From contig JAXGPL010000002.1 in NCBI GenBank assembly GCA_040766985.1, forward strand, positions 165,273-229,272: 64,000 nucleotides of DNA. Direction: 5' to 3'. Below, piece by piece: positions 40,752 through 50,426 of the stretch. The notes under the pieces are model-generated. The model searched no databases. It saw only the letters and a list, made by a program, of their open reading frames with translations, and was not told the origin of the DNA. Position 1 is the first letter of the stretch. The number at the start of each line of letters is the position of its first letter. The translations under genes and the position numbers were made by a program. The DNA comes from JAXGPL01 sp040766985. Its GTDB lineage: Bacteria > Bacillota > Sulfobacillia > JAUYEG01.

Positions 40752-42236
40752 ATGAGGACTGTGAGCCAGCTTCTCACTGCCATGGAAGGGAGACGCCCGT
40801 TGCGGTATCGCATCCACACCTACGGTTGCCAAATGAACGAGCGCGACAGCGAATCGATCGCGGCGATGCTTGAGGATCTCGGCTATCGCGCCGCGGGCCC
40901 GGACGAGCTTGAAGACCTCGTCATCTTCAACACGTGCTGCGTCCGGGACAACGCGGAGCGGAAGATAATCGGCAAGGTCCTCGAATACCGGCTGGCCAAA
41001 GAAGACCGTCCGGACCTGCTCGTTGGGGTCGGCGGCTGCATGACGCAGCAGGTTGGCGCGGCCGAACGCCTGGTGCGGCGAGCGCCGTGGCTCGATTTCG
41101 TCTTCGGCACCCACAACACCGGCCGTCTGCCGGTGCTGCTGGCGATGGCCGCCACGCGCGCGAGGCTTCGCACGGAGAGCGGCGGTCTGCCGCGCGGGCC
41201 GGTGGTCGAGGTTTGGCCGGAGCCCGAGGTCCCTCCATTGGAAGGCCCCCGGCGGGCCGGTGTTGCACCGGTCCAGGCTTTTGTCAATGTCAGTTTCGGC
41301 TGCAACAACTTCTGCAGCTACTGTATCGTCCCGCACGTCCGCGGCCGCGAGCGCAGCCGCACGGTCGACTCCATCGTCAAAGAGGCGGTCGGGCTCGCCA
41401 GGGCGGGTACGCGTGAAGTGGTGCTGCTGGGACAGAACGTCAACAGCTACGGCCGCGATCTTGCGGATGGCACCGACTTCGCCTCGCTCCTCAGCGCCGT
41501 CGACAGGGCCTGCGCGCCCGAAGGGCTTGCGCGTGTGCGCTTTATGACTTCACACCCCAAGGACCTGTCCGGGCGGCTGATTGAGGCGATGGCCAGTCTG
41601 CCGACGGTATGCGAGCACATCCACCTCCCGGTGCAGTCCGGCTCGACGCGGATCCTCGAATTGATGAACCGGCGCTATACCAGCGAGCATTACCTTGACC
41701 TGATCGCCAGGCTGCGAGACGCAATGCCGGAGGCAGGGATAACGACGGATGTGATCGTCGGTTTCCCGGGCGAAACGGAAGATGACTTCGAGCAGACGCT
41801 CAGCCTGATGCGGGCGGCCCGGTTCGACGGGGCGTTCACGTTTGCCTATAGTCAAAGGCGCGGCACCGAAGCGGCGGACATGCCGGATCAGGTGCCCGCG
41901 GAGGTCAAGCGCCAGCGGCTCGCAGCGCTAAACGCCGTGCAGGAGGAAATCAGCCGCGCGCGCCTGGCACGCCTGGCAGGCACGGAGCAGGAGGTCCTGT
42001 TCTATGGCCCATCGGACAAGGACCCGGCAGTAATCGGCGGCCGCACCAGGGGGTTTCACTATGTGCTGACCCCGGGCGACGCAGACTGGTCCGGCAGGCT
42101 CGGCCGTGTCCGGATCTCCGCCACGCGCACCTGGACCTTGACCGGCGAGCCGGTGGACCTTGAGCCGCCCCGCCACCCTGAAGAGACACACCGAACTGCG
42201 CAGACGGTATCTCCGGAGGCCCCGGCCAATGGCTGA
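40752..42236 (+). CDS. miaB: tRNA-2-methylthio-N6-dimethylallyladenosine synthase MiaB
   Basis: Radical-SAM enzyme that methylthiolates i6A37 in tRNA. Of 494 residues, the N-terminal cluster cysteines are in YGCQMNERDSE, FNTCCVRD and GGCMTQQ. The radical-SAM CNNFCSYC is near residue 183. The MiaB signature LPVQSGSTRIL and a C-terminal TRAM domain are present. ATG at 40752 was chosen because the conserved protein starts soon after; an upstream ATG at 40692 overlaps the divergent SASP leader. It overlaps mutS by 8 bases. The substrate maker MiaA is encoded 4 kb downstream. Confidence 0.94.
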   Translation: MRTVSQLLTAMEGRRPLRYRIHTYGCQMNERDSESIAAMLEDLGYRAAGPDELEDLVIFNTCCVRDNAERKIIGKVLEYRLAKEDRPDLLVGVGGCMTQQVGAAERLVRRAPWLDFVFGTHNTGRLPVLLAMAATRARLRTESGGLPRGPVVEVWPEPEVPPLEGPRRAGVAPVQAFVNVSFGCNNFCSYCIVPHVRGRERSRTVDSIVKEAVGLARAGTREVVLLGQNVNSYGRDLADGTDFASLLSAVDRACAPEGLARVRFMTSHPKDLSGRLIEAMASLPTVCEHIHLPVQSGSTRILELMNRRYTSEHYLDLIARLRDAMPEAGITTDVIVGFPGETEDDFEQTLSLMRAARFDGAFTFAYSQRRGTEAADMPDQVPAEVKRQRLAALNAVQEEISRARLARLAGTEQEVLFYGPSDKDPAVIGGRTRGFHYVLTPGDADWSGRLGRVRISATRTWTLTGEPVDLEPPRHPEETHRTAQTVSPEAPANG

Positions 42237-44866
42237 CGCAAAGCAACTGACGCCGATGATGAGCCAGTACCGCCGGGTCAAGGACCGGCACAAGGACGCC
42301 ATTGTTTTCTTCCGTCTCGGCGATTTCTACGAAACCTTCTTCGATGACGCGGCGATCGTCGCCCGCGAACTCGAGATCACCTTGACGTCCCGGGAGGCCG
42401 GCAAGGGTAGGCGCGTCCCGATGGCAGGCATTCCGCACCATGCCGCCGACGGGTACATCGCCAGGTTGCTCGACCGGGGTTTTCGGGTTGCCATCTGTGA
42501 CCAGGTCGAAGACCCGGCCAAGGCCAAGGGCCTGGTCCGGCGGGAGGTTACGCGGGTCGTCACCCCGGGTACGGTGGTCGATCCCCGGGCCTTGCCGGAA
42601 CGGGCGCCCAACTACCTTGCGGTCGCGGTGGCCGCCGAACACGGCACCTCCCTCGGGCTTGCCGCGTGTGACTTCTCGACGGGCGAATTCATCGCCACCG
42701 GGTTCAGCGGGGCGGGCGCACTGCCCGAACTGGCCGACGAACTGGCCCGGCTCGGTCCGCGCGAGATCCTGCTCGACCCCTACCTGATGGGCCAGGAGGA
42801 CCTGCGGAGCCGTCTTTGTGCCCATGGACTGGTAACGCCGCGAATTATCGAGGACTACCTGCCCGAACCGGAGCATGCCGCCGCCGAGCTTGCCGCGGGC
42901 CTCGGTACTGTATCGCTCGCCGCGTTCGGCATTCGCGAACGGCCGGCGGCCGTGGTCGCGTCCTGCGCCCTGTGGCAGTACCTCAAGGCCAACAACCAGG
43001 GGGGATTCACCCACCTCAACGGCCCGCGGTATTACTCGCGCTCGGAGTACATGCTGCTCGATGCCTCAGCGCGGCGGCACCTCGAGTTGCTCGCCAACTC
43101 CCGCGACGGCAGGCGCCAGGGATCGCTGTTGTGGGCCATCGACGCAACCGTAACCTCTGCCGGTGGCAGGGCGTTGCGGTCCTGGCTGGCCCAGCCCCTG
43201 ACCGATGTCCCGGCCATCTCCCGCCGCCAGGAGGCCGTAGCCTGCCTGGCAGAAGACGGGCTTACCCGGGCGGAGCTTCGCCAGGCCCTGAAGGCTGCGG
43301 CGGACCTCCAACGGCTCGTCGCGAGGGCAAGCACCGGTGTAGCGACCCCGCGCGAGGTCGCCTCGGTCGGCGCCACCCTGGCCGCCGCAAAGCGTATCCG
43401 GGCGATCCTCGCAGCTCCCGGCGCCGCTTCCTCGCTGCTCGCCGACCTTGTGCTGCGGATTGATCCGCATGAAGAGCTTTCAACGACCATCGCCGCATCG
43501 ATCGTCGCCTCCCCGCCGGCCGGGGTCCAGGAAGGCGGGCTGATCCGTGATGGTTTCCATGCCGAAGTAGACAGGTTGCGGGAGATGCGGAGCGGCGGCA
43601 AAGGGTGGTTGGCCCGGTTTGAGGCGGGAGCGGGAGCGCACCGGATCCGGTCGCTGAAGGTGGGCTATAACCGCGTCTTCGGGTACTACATCGAGGTGAC
43701 CAGGCCCAACCTGGCGGCCGTCCCGGGAGATTTCATCCGAAGGCAAACCCTGTCTGGCGGCGAGCGATTCGTGACCACCGAGCTCAAGGAACGCGAAGCG
43801 CAAATCCTCGGCGCGGAGGAGCGCCTGTTCGCTCTGGAGTACGAGTTGTTCTGCGAAGTCCGCGCCGCGGTGGCGGCTGCCGCCTCGACGCTGCAGCAAA
43901 CGGCCCAAGCCATCGCCGAGGTCGACTGCCTCGCCGCACTCGCCGAGATCGGCGTGGACCGGGGCTACTGCCGGCCTGCGGTGGATGACGGCGATGAACT
44001 GACGATCGCCGGCGGCAGGCACCCCGTTCTCGAACTGACCGTTCCCGGCGGATTCGTCCCCAATGACGTATCGTTCGGGCGGAAGCGCCGCGCCTTCTGG
44101 TGATCACCGGCCCCAACATGGCCGGCAAGTCGACCTACCTTCGCCAGACGGCCCTAATCGTGCTGCTTGCCCAGATCGGCTCGTTCGTGCCCGCCGAACG
44201 GGCGAGGATCGGTATCGCCGACCGGGTCTTCACCCGGATCGGCGCGAGCGACGATCTGGCGGCGGGGCAGAGCACCTTCATGGTGGAAATGCAGGAGGTC
44301 GCGCACATCTTGCGCCACGCGACCCGCCGCAGCCTGGTGATCCTTGACGAAGTGGGCCGGGGGACCAGCACCTTTGACGGATCTCTCTGGCGCGCGCGGT
44401 ACTCGAGCGGCTGGCGGAGCTATGCGCCCGGACCATGTTCGCGACCCATTATCACGAGCTGATCGCGCTTGCCGGGGCATACGACCATGTAGCCAACTTC
44501 AGCACGGCAGTACTGGACCGCGGCGGTGAGATCATCTTCCCGCACAAGGTGCGGCCCGGTGGATCCGACCGCAGCTACGGGATCGAGGTGGCGCGCCTGG
44601 CGGGGTTGCCGGTGGATGTCCTCGCGCGCGCGCGGACACTGCTCAACGAGATCGACGGGGCCCGCGGCGAGGTTGCGGCGGCAACCGGCGGGGGTGGCGC
44701 CTATGTGTCAAGCGCGCCGGCTCCGCGGCAGGTCAGTTTCCTCGAACCGTTGCCCAGCCCAGTGCTAGAAAGGCTACGGCGGCTCGATGTCGACGAACTC
44801 ACCCCCCGCGAAGCCCTCAACGAACTCGCCAGGCTGCAGCAGCAGGCGCTCAAGGAGGGCCCTTAG
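42229..44866 (+). CDS. mutS: DNA mismatch repair protein MutS, two frameshifts
   Basis: Mismatch-recognition ATPase, ~879 residues. ATG at 42229 follows CCGGAGG. The mismatch-binding motif is FFRLGDFYETFFDDA (Phe-x-Glu). The core, clamp and ATPase domains follow. Walker A GPNMAGKSTYLRQ lies at 44109-44147, then GRGTSTFDG and FATHYHEL. The frame breaks at ~44078 (missing G: GR-E-APRLLVITG restores it) and at ~44383 (missing C: GLSLARAVLERL restores it). Both repairs are one base. The C-terminal tail VDELTPREALNELARLQ is the usual MutS dimer helix. It is followed by mutL one base after the stop. Confidence 0.93.
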
Positions 44867-44867
44867 T

Positions 44868-46618
44868 GTGAACCCGGCGATAAGGCTGCTCGACGATGCA
44901 ACCATTAACCGGATCGCGGCCGGCGAGGTGGTTGAGCGCCCGGCCTCCGTGGTAAAGGAACTCATCGAGAACTCGCTCGACGCCGGTGCGCGCCGGATTG
45001 AGGTGACGCTCGCTGAAGGGTCGATCGCGGTCCGTGACGACGGCTGCGGCATGACGGCGGCAGACCTCGACCTCGCCGTGCGGCGTCACGCGACGAGCAA
45101 AATCCAGGCCGCGGAGGACCTGGCGAGAATCCGCAGCTACGGGTTCCGGGGCGAAGCCCTTCCCAGCATCGCGTCCGTGAGCGATCTCGAGCTACGCTCC
45201 CGGCGCCCGGGCGACGACGTGGGCTCGTACCTGCGGCTTGAGGCAGGCGAGGAGCGAGCGCGCGGGCCCGCGTCGATGCCTCCCGGGACCCACGTGAACG
45301 TGCGCCGGTTGTTCTACAACACGCCGGTGCGAGGCAAGTTCCTGCGTACCGAACGCACGGAAACCGGCCGGGCAGTACTCGCCGTTGAGCGCCTCGCGCT
45401 GGCGCGCCACGATGTGGCGTTTCGCTGTGAGGTTAACGGCAGGCTCGTGCTGGCCACACCCGGAACAGGCCAGCCGCTGGAAACCATCGCCGCCGTCTTC
45501 GGCGTTGAGCATGCCCGCCACGTGCACCGGGGTTGGGCCGGCGAATCGGGCTCCGCCGAGGTCCTCGCACTCGTCGGTGACCCCTCCACCGCCAGGTCCG
45601 ACCGCCGCCGGCAGGGCGTCTTCATCAACCGCCGCCCGGTGTGGGCGCGCGCCGTTTTGATGTGGCCGCCCGGGCATACCCCTGGGGGCTCTTGCCCGGG
45701 CGTAAACACCCCATGTTGCTCATCTACGCCGACCTCTTGCCTGCCGAGGTCGACGCCAACGTTCATCCGGCCAAGGCCGAGGTCCGCCTGAGTGGCGAAA
45801 GCCGGGTGTACGCCCTCGTCGTCAATGCGGTGCGGGCGGCGGCGCGGCACGGCGGCGACGAACAGTCCCGCGAGGTGCCGCAACCAGCCTGGGACCAGGT
45901 CGCTGCAGCAGCAGGACCGCGGATCCCGGCAGGGCAGACCGTCCGGGAACAGGCGACAGATTGGCGCGCGCAGGCACTTTACCCGCTGGCCGGTACCTTG
46001 CTGCCGGCGCAGACGCCGCTCGCTCCGACGCTGCGGATTGACTCGCTTAACCCGCTTGGCCAGGCGGGCGGACGATGGGTGGTATGCGACGGCCCGGGCG
46101 GCGTCTACCTCGTGGACCAGCACGCTGCTCACGAGAGGGTGCAGTTCGAGAGGCTCGGATTGGCGGCTGCGACGGCCGGCCCGGCGCAGTTGCTGGCGAT
46201 CCCCGCCCCCGTGGACCTTGCCCCGGCCGACCTCGCCACATGGGGTGAGCACCAGGCCCACCTGGCTTCCCTGGGCCTGGAAACCGAGCACTTCGGCGGC
46301 TCGACAGTGCTCGTCCGGGCGCTTCCGGCCGCGCTTGCGACACCCGGCCTCAATCCGGGAGCCTTCCTCCAAGACGTTCTGGCCACCCTCGCCACGGACG
46401 GCCCGAACCCGGCGCTCGCCCCGCACCTCCGCGCCCGGCGCGCCGTCGCCAGTTGCGCCGCGTCCGTAAAGGCGTCGACGCAACTATCCCCTCCGGAGGT
46501 GGAGGCCCTCCTTGCCGGCCTTGCCGGGTGTACCGAACCTCTCAAGTGCCCCCACGGGCGCCCGACCGTCATCCTGCTTTCCCACGAAGAACTCGGGCGC
46601 CGTTTCGGCAGGAGTTGA
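44868..46618 (+). CDS. mutL: DNA mismatch repair protein MutL, one frameshift
   Basis: GHKL ATPase and endonuclease of mismatch repair. GTG at 44868 follows AAGGAGG. N-terminal motifs: INRIAAGEVVERPASVVKELIENSLDAGA, DDGCGM and GFRGEALPSIASV. After VFINRRPVWARAV one indel near 45655 shifts the frame to FDVAARAYPWGLLPG. The C-terminal endonuclease domain is complete: DQHAAHERVQFE (metal site), ASCAASVKAS and CPHGRPT, as in non-methyl-directed Firmicute MutL. Length is ~583 residues. mutS and mutL are co-transcribed. Confidence 0.93.
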
Positions 46619-46623
46619 CCACG

Positions 46624-47592
46624 ATGGCGGGCGGAACGGCCGCTGGCACTCCTTCACGCAGCGATAGGGTGCTTGCGATCATCGGGCCCACAGCCTCGGG
46701 CAAGAGCGCCGTTGCGCTCGGCGTCGCCGGCCGCGCAGGCGGAGAGATCGTATCCGCGGACTCGATGCAGGTCTACCGGGGACTTGATATCGGGACTGCC
46801 AAACCCTCGCCCGAAGAACGGCACCGCATTCCGCACCACCTGATCGACGTGGCCGACCCCGCGGAGAGCTTCAGCGTCGCCACCTACCAGAGCCTTGCGC
46901 GGCAGGCCCTGCGGGCGATCAACTGTCGCGGCCGCCTGCCGGTCGTCGTCGGCGGCACCGGCCTGTACGTCCGGGCCCTTCTCTACGATTACGACTTCTC
47001 CCCTCCGGGGCGGGACCCGGCGCTGCGGTCGGAGTTGGAGGAGCAAGCGGGTTCGGCCGGCCCCCCGGCGCTGCATTGCAGGCTCAGACAGGTCGACCCC
47101 CAGGCGGCGGCACGCATCCACCCCAACGACGCGAGGCTGATCATCAGGGCGATTGAGGTATGGGAAACCACAGGAAAACCGCTCTCTTCGACCTGGGGTT
47201 TCCTTGAACCGCTCTACGACGCGTTGATCATCGGCCTGAGGCTCTCCCGCGATGAGATGTACCGCCGGATTGACGAGCGCGTCGATGCCATGGTCGCAAT
47301 GGGGCTTGTCGACGAAGTCCGTCGCCTTGTGGCACTGGGGTATACCACGGCGTTGGTTTCGGGCCAGGCCCTGGGCTACAAGGAGATGGTGGGGTACCTC
47401 GACGGATCCACATCCCTGGAAGTGGCGGTCGCGGCAATCAAACGGTCCACGCGCAATTACGCCAAGCGACAGATGACCTGGTTCCGGCGGGAACAGGGAG
47501 TCGTCTGGCTCGACGGGCCCGGAAGCGAAGGCGGTCCGCTCGTCGATTACATCCTCGGATTAGCCGCTGCCAAATGGGGACAATCGTACTAA
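46624..47592 (+). CDS. miaA: tRNA dimethylallyltransferase
   Basis: Adds the dimethylallyl group to A37 of tRNAs reading UNN codons, giving the substrate for MiaB. Of 322 residues, the P-loop is GPTASGKSAVA (near residues 20-30). SADSMQVYRGLDIGTAKP, HHLIDVADP, VGGTGLYVRALL and the C-terminal KRSTRNYAKRQMTWFRRE are all family signatures. ATG at 46624 begins five bases after the mutL stop. It is part of the mutS-mutL-miaA-hfq cluster. Confidence 0.95.
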   Translation: MAGGTAAGTPSRSDRVLAIIGPTASGKSAVALGVAGRAGGEIVSADSMQVYRGLDIGTAKPSPEERHRIPHHLIDVADPAESFSVATYQSLARQALRAINCRGRLPVVVGGTGLYVRALLYDYDFSPPGRDPALRSELEEQAGSAGPPALHCRLRQVDPQAAARIHPNDARLIIRAIEVWETTGKPLSSTWGFLEPLYDALIIGLRLSRDEMYRRIDERVDAMVAMGLVDEVRRLVALGYTTALVSGQALGYKEMVGYLDGSTSLEVAVAAIKRSTRNYAKRQMTWFRREQGVVWLDGPGSEGGPLVDYILGLAAAKWGQSY

Positions 47593-47625
47593 GAGAAATC
47601 CCACCGGGGCAGGGGGCAGCTGCGC

Positions 47626-47892
47626 GTGGCAAAGAGCCTACCCAATCTGCAGGACGGTTTCCTTAATCAACTGCGTCGCGAGAGCATCCCGATCGTGATG
47701 TACCTGATGAACGGGGTGCAACTCAAAGGTCTGGTCAAGGGGTTTGACAGCTTCACCGTTGTTCTGGAGAATGACGGTAAGCAGTCGATGGTCTACAAAC
47801 ACGCCGTATCCACGATTTCACCTGCCAGGGCTGTTGACCTCGGTGCGCTGGAGGCTGAGGAAACGTCGAACGGTCAGACTAAGCCGATGTGA
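47626..47892 (+). CDS. hfq: RNA chaperone Hfq
   Basis: Sm-like hexameric RNA-binding protein of 88 residues that helps small RNAs pair with mRNAs. Sm1 shows LRRESIPIVMYLMNGVQLKGLVKGFDSFTV-type strands (given in part), and Sm2 is MVYKHAVSTISP, with V in place of the usual I of YKHAIST. A short acidic tail ends in NGQTKPM. The GTG start follows GGGGGCAG. It is directly downstream of miaA, as in most bacteria. Confidence 0.95.
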   Translation: MAKSLPNLQDGFLNQLRRESIPIVMYLMNGVQLKGLVKGFDSFTVVLENDGKQSMVYKHAVSTISPARAVDLGALEAEETSNGQTKPM

Positions 47893-47918
47893 GGGACCCG
47901 CTGCTGCGGAGGTAGCTG

Positions 47919-48917
47919 ATGAAATTGCGCATTCGTCCGGTCCACATTCTCCTGATTATCGCCCTGGCCGTTACGGCCGCGGGCCCGGTGGCCTGCCGGC
48001 GCCGGCCAAAACCGGCGCTCGAAGGAGCGCGCGTCCATGCCCATGCCTTCATGGCTGAGCGCTTGCGGGGCGAAACCGCTGCGGCGCGCGGCCGGTTGTC
48101 CGCAGCCGGGGCCGCGGTATTTGACCGCGAGGATGGCCCCGTCCTAGACCTCCGGCAGGTCGGCGACGTAACGGCGTTGTTTCCCGTGGCCGAGTCGACG
48201 GAGTCGGCCGGCAAATACCGGTTCACGTATCGGATTCACCAGGTCGGCCGTGAGACGCCTTACGCCGCGTATTGGGACGAGGTCGTAGCAGTCGGCTCCA
48301 CCGGAGAGACGTATCACGTCGACGACGTCACCGTCACGGACGGTGAGCACGAGGCGTACGTGGCCGAGGACCATTCCGTCCACATCCGTTCGGATGGTGG
48401 AGATGGAAGGCTGTTCGGCATGGACGACCTGCCGGACGAATTCATTCCGCAGGGCGCCACCCCCGACACGGTTTTCGGTGTAGGCAAGGAAGGCGTCGCC
48501 TTGCTGTCATTTTCCCCGCTTGGCGACCGCTTGGCCTTCGTGACCTGGGGGACGCACGGCTATTTGGGCATGATTGCCGCAGCGGGCGGGGCGGCTGAGG
48601 GCATCGACCTCCATTTCGAGGGGCTCACGGTCGATGTGCGGTGGTCGCCGGATTCGCAGTACATCGCAGCGGTTGTCGATGAGCCCACGGGCAACAAGTT
48701 TCTGATCGCGTACCGGCTGTCGCCGCGCGAGCGGATCGCCCTCGGGCTTGAGGGCATGTTCCCGCCGGAGGAGTTTGACCTCCGGTATCCGAACTGGACC
48801 GGTCCGGTGCAGTTCACCTTCGAGGCCCAGCATACGGGCAGCGAGACGGACGCCAAGGACGGGACGTGGCTCGCTGACGTGGCTGAACGGGTGGTGCGCC
48901 GGCCGGGAGTTGAGTAG
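47919..48917 (+). CDS. putative exported (lipo)protein with beta-propeller-like segment
   Basis: Not recognised. ATG at 47919 follows GCGGAGG by six bases. The signal segment VHILLIIALAVTAAGPVAC ends in a Cys that could be a lipidation site, although Pro at -3 makes the lipobox poor. The middle region resembles an NTF2/DUF-like fold. The C-terminal half has FSPLGDRLAFVTWG and WSPDSQYIAAVVDE, repeats like those of TolB-type propeller blades. It stands between hfq and spoVK, with a strong terminator after it, so it ends the miaB-to-hfq operon. Confidence 0.65.
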   Translation: MKLRIRPVHILLIIALAVTAAGPVACRRRPKPALEGARVHAHAFMAERLRGETAAARGRLSAAGAAVFDREDGPVLDLRQVGDVTALFPVAESTESAGKYRFTYRIHQVGRETPYAAYWDEVVAVGSTGETYHVDDVTVTDGEHEAYVAEDHSVHIRSDGGDGRLFGMDDLPDEFIPQGATPDTVFGVGKEGVALLSFSPLGDRLAFVTWGTHGYLGMIAAAGGAAEGIDLHFEGLTVDVRWSPDSQYIAAVVDEPTGNKFLIAYRLSPRERIALGLEGMFPPEEFDLRYPNWTGPVQFTFEAQHTGSETDAKDGTWLADVAERVVRRPGVE

Positions 48918-48930
48918 GCGGGCGTTGCGA

Positions 48931-48971
48931 AAGGGAAAACGCACCGGCGGCAGTCCGGTGCGTTTTCCCTT
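48931..48971. terminator. strong 17-bp terminator hairpin
   Basis: AAGGGAAAACGCACCGG (48931-48947) pairs perfectly with CCGGTGCGTTTTCCCTT (48955-48971) around a 7-base loop. It starts 13 bases after the lipoprotein stop. The A- and T-rich arm ends make it usable on either strand. Confidence 0.85.
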
Positions 48972-49393
48972 CGTGGGAGGTGTTCTATCTATGCAAAGGG
49001 CGCCAGGCGTTGCTGTTTATGCTGGTGTGTAGTGTGCTGCGTCGTCTGCGATAAACGCTTGTTGCCTTTTGCCCGTGGCCCCGGTCTTAGGCCAGCGACG
49101 TTTGTTGCTGTGTGTGGCGCTACGTATCCGAGTGTTGTTTTGCTGCATTTATTGCTGCGATTAGGCTGCGATTGGTGGTGGGCCCGGCGCCCTTGCTTTC
49201 GTTAAGCTATGTGGTTTTTGTCTGGTGGACCATTCAACCAATCCATTATCTATTACATCATAGTGGCCGGAAAAGTTCCACCCTGAAAACAATCTTTCAT
49301 GCCATTTTAATGCGGCCCTCGAACAAAGCCCCGGCACTTTTCTGTCCCCGTCGACGCCGCATGTGCGCAAGACCGGTTGCATCCCGCGGCGCG
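48972..49393. other. intergenic region with T/G-rich repeats
   Basis: 422 bases with no credible gene. The first ~200 bases are rich in GTTGCTG/TTTGCTGC-type heptamers (at about 49008, 49060, 49102, 49136 and 49155), and the composition differs from the neighbours. The second part is A+T-richer. It may be an mRNA leader or a small RNA locus; neither is supported by a visible promoter at its start. Confidence 0.5.
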
Positions 49394-49399
49394 TATAAT
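49394..49399 (+). promoter_or_regulatory. putative -10 box of the spoVK operon
   Basis: A consensus TATAAT lies 30 bases upstream of the small gene that precedes spoVK. No convincing -35 hexamer was found at 16-18 bases (GACCGG is there), so it may need an activator or another sigma factor. Confidence 0.4.
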
Positions 49400-49428
49400 G
49401 GAGCACTCTCAGCCGAGGTGAGGCAGCC

Positions 49429-49530
49429 ATGCTCGTCCGTTTTCCGCGCGCGTCCGTCCCCCTGGAGAAGCCGGCCCGCCGTCCGGCGCCGGTCAGCGAA
49501 CCGAGGACCTTGTTCGCCGTGGGGCGATGA
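49429..49530 (+). CDS. 33-residue small protein coupled to spoVK
   Basis: Unrecognised. ATG at 49429 follows GAGGTGAGG (49416-49424) and encodes a basic, Pro/Arg-rich 33-residue peptide ending LFAVGR. The TGA overlaps the spoVK ATG (ATGA), a classic coupling arrangement. spoVK itself has no ribosome site of its own at that distance, so the small gene may serve mainly as a leader that drives spoVK translation. It could instead be the true N-terminus of SpoVK if one base is missing. Confidence 0.5.
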   Translation: MLVRFPRASVPLEKPARRPAPVSEPRTLFAVGR

Positions 49531-50426
49531 CACCCGCCCAAGCCGTTGCCCGCATCGGGGATCAGGTGGTACGAGACGGAACCGCGCAGGCCGGCCAGGT
49601 GGCCCAGGTAGAGCGCGAACTGCGGGTACGGCAGGCGCTGGCTGATCTCGACGAACTGATCGGCCTTGAGAAGGTCAAACACATGGTCCGTGAACTGCGG
49701 GCGTTCATCAGTATCCAGCAGCAGCGTCGGATCCACGACCTTGCCGCGGAGCCGCTCGTCCTGCACATGGTCTTCCGCGGAAACCCGGGCACCGGCAAGA
49801 CGACCGTCGCCCGGATTCTGGGCAAGGTCTTCAGGGAAATGGGCGTCCTCAAAGAGGGCCACCTCGTCGAAGTGGAGCGGGCCGATCTGGTCGGGGAGTA
49901 CATCGGCCATACCGCGCAGAAGACGCGGGAGCAACTCAAGAAGGCCGAGGGCGGGATCCTGTTCATCGACGAGGCCTACGCCCTCGCACGCGGCGGCCAG
50001 AAGGACTTCGGCAAAGAGGCGATCGACACTCTGGTCAAGGCCATGGAGGACATGAAGGACCGCCTCGTGCTGATCCTGGCCGGCTACCAGATGGAGATGA
50101 TCCGGTTTCTCGAAGCCAATCCCGGACTGCGGTCCCGGTTTCCCATCCACATCGAGTTCCCCGACTTCACGCTGGATGAACTAATGGAGATCGCCGATGC
50201 GATGATGTCCCGCCGCCAGTACGTCTTCGGGCCGGGAGCCCGGCAAAGGCTGCGCGGCATCCTCGAAACCAAGCTCCTTGAGGGCTCCTGCAACGCCGGA
50301 AACGCCCGCCTTGTGCGCAATATCATCGAAGCAGCCCAGAGGAGGCACGCACTGCGGCTGGTGGACCGCGAGAACCTCGGGCGCGACGAGTTGATGACGA
50401 TCGTCGGGGATGACCTGCGGCCGTGA
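49527..50426 (+). CDS. spoVK: stage V sporulation protein K (AAA+ ATPase)
   Basis: Single-domain AAA+ ATPase of the CbbX/SpoVK group, needed for spore maturation in Bacillus. Walker A GNPGTGKTT (residues 85-93), Walker B ILFIDEAYAL (near 147), sensor 1-like ILAGY and the SRH with NPGLRSRF are visible. A lid domain ends the protein. Length is 299, close to the family's ~320. The gene order spoVK-hflX-ynbB-glnR-glnA matches Bacillus. The stop overlaps the next start (GTGA). Confidence 0.9.
   Translation: MTPAQAVARIGDQVVRDGTAQAGQVAQVERELRVRQALADLDELIGLEKVKHMVRELRAFISIQQQRRIHDLAAEPLVLHMVFRGNPGTGKTTVARILGKVFREMGVLKEGHLVEVERADLVGEYIGHTAQKTREQLKKAEGGILFIDEAYALARGGQKDFGKEAIDTLVKAMEDMKDRLVLILAGYQMEMIRFLEANPGLRSRFPIHIEFPDFTLDELMEIADAMMSRRQYVFGPGARQRLRGILETKLLEGSCNAGNARLVRNIIEAAQRRHALRLVDRENLGRDELMTIVGDDLRP

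Noticed and set aside
42229..46618. Frameshifted mutS and mutL as signs of a natural mutator strain.
   Set aside because: Each break is one base, conserved residues resume immediately in the next frame, and similar breaks affect unrelated genes; sequence error is the simpler explanation.
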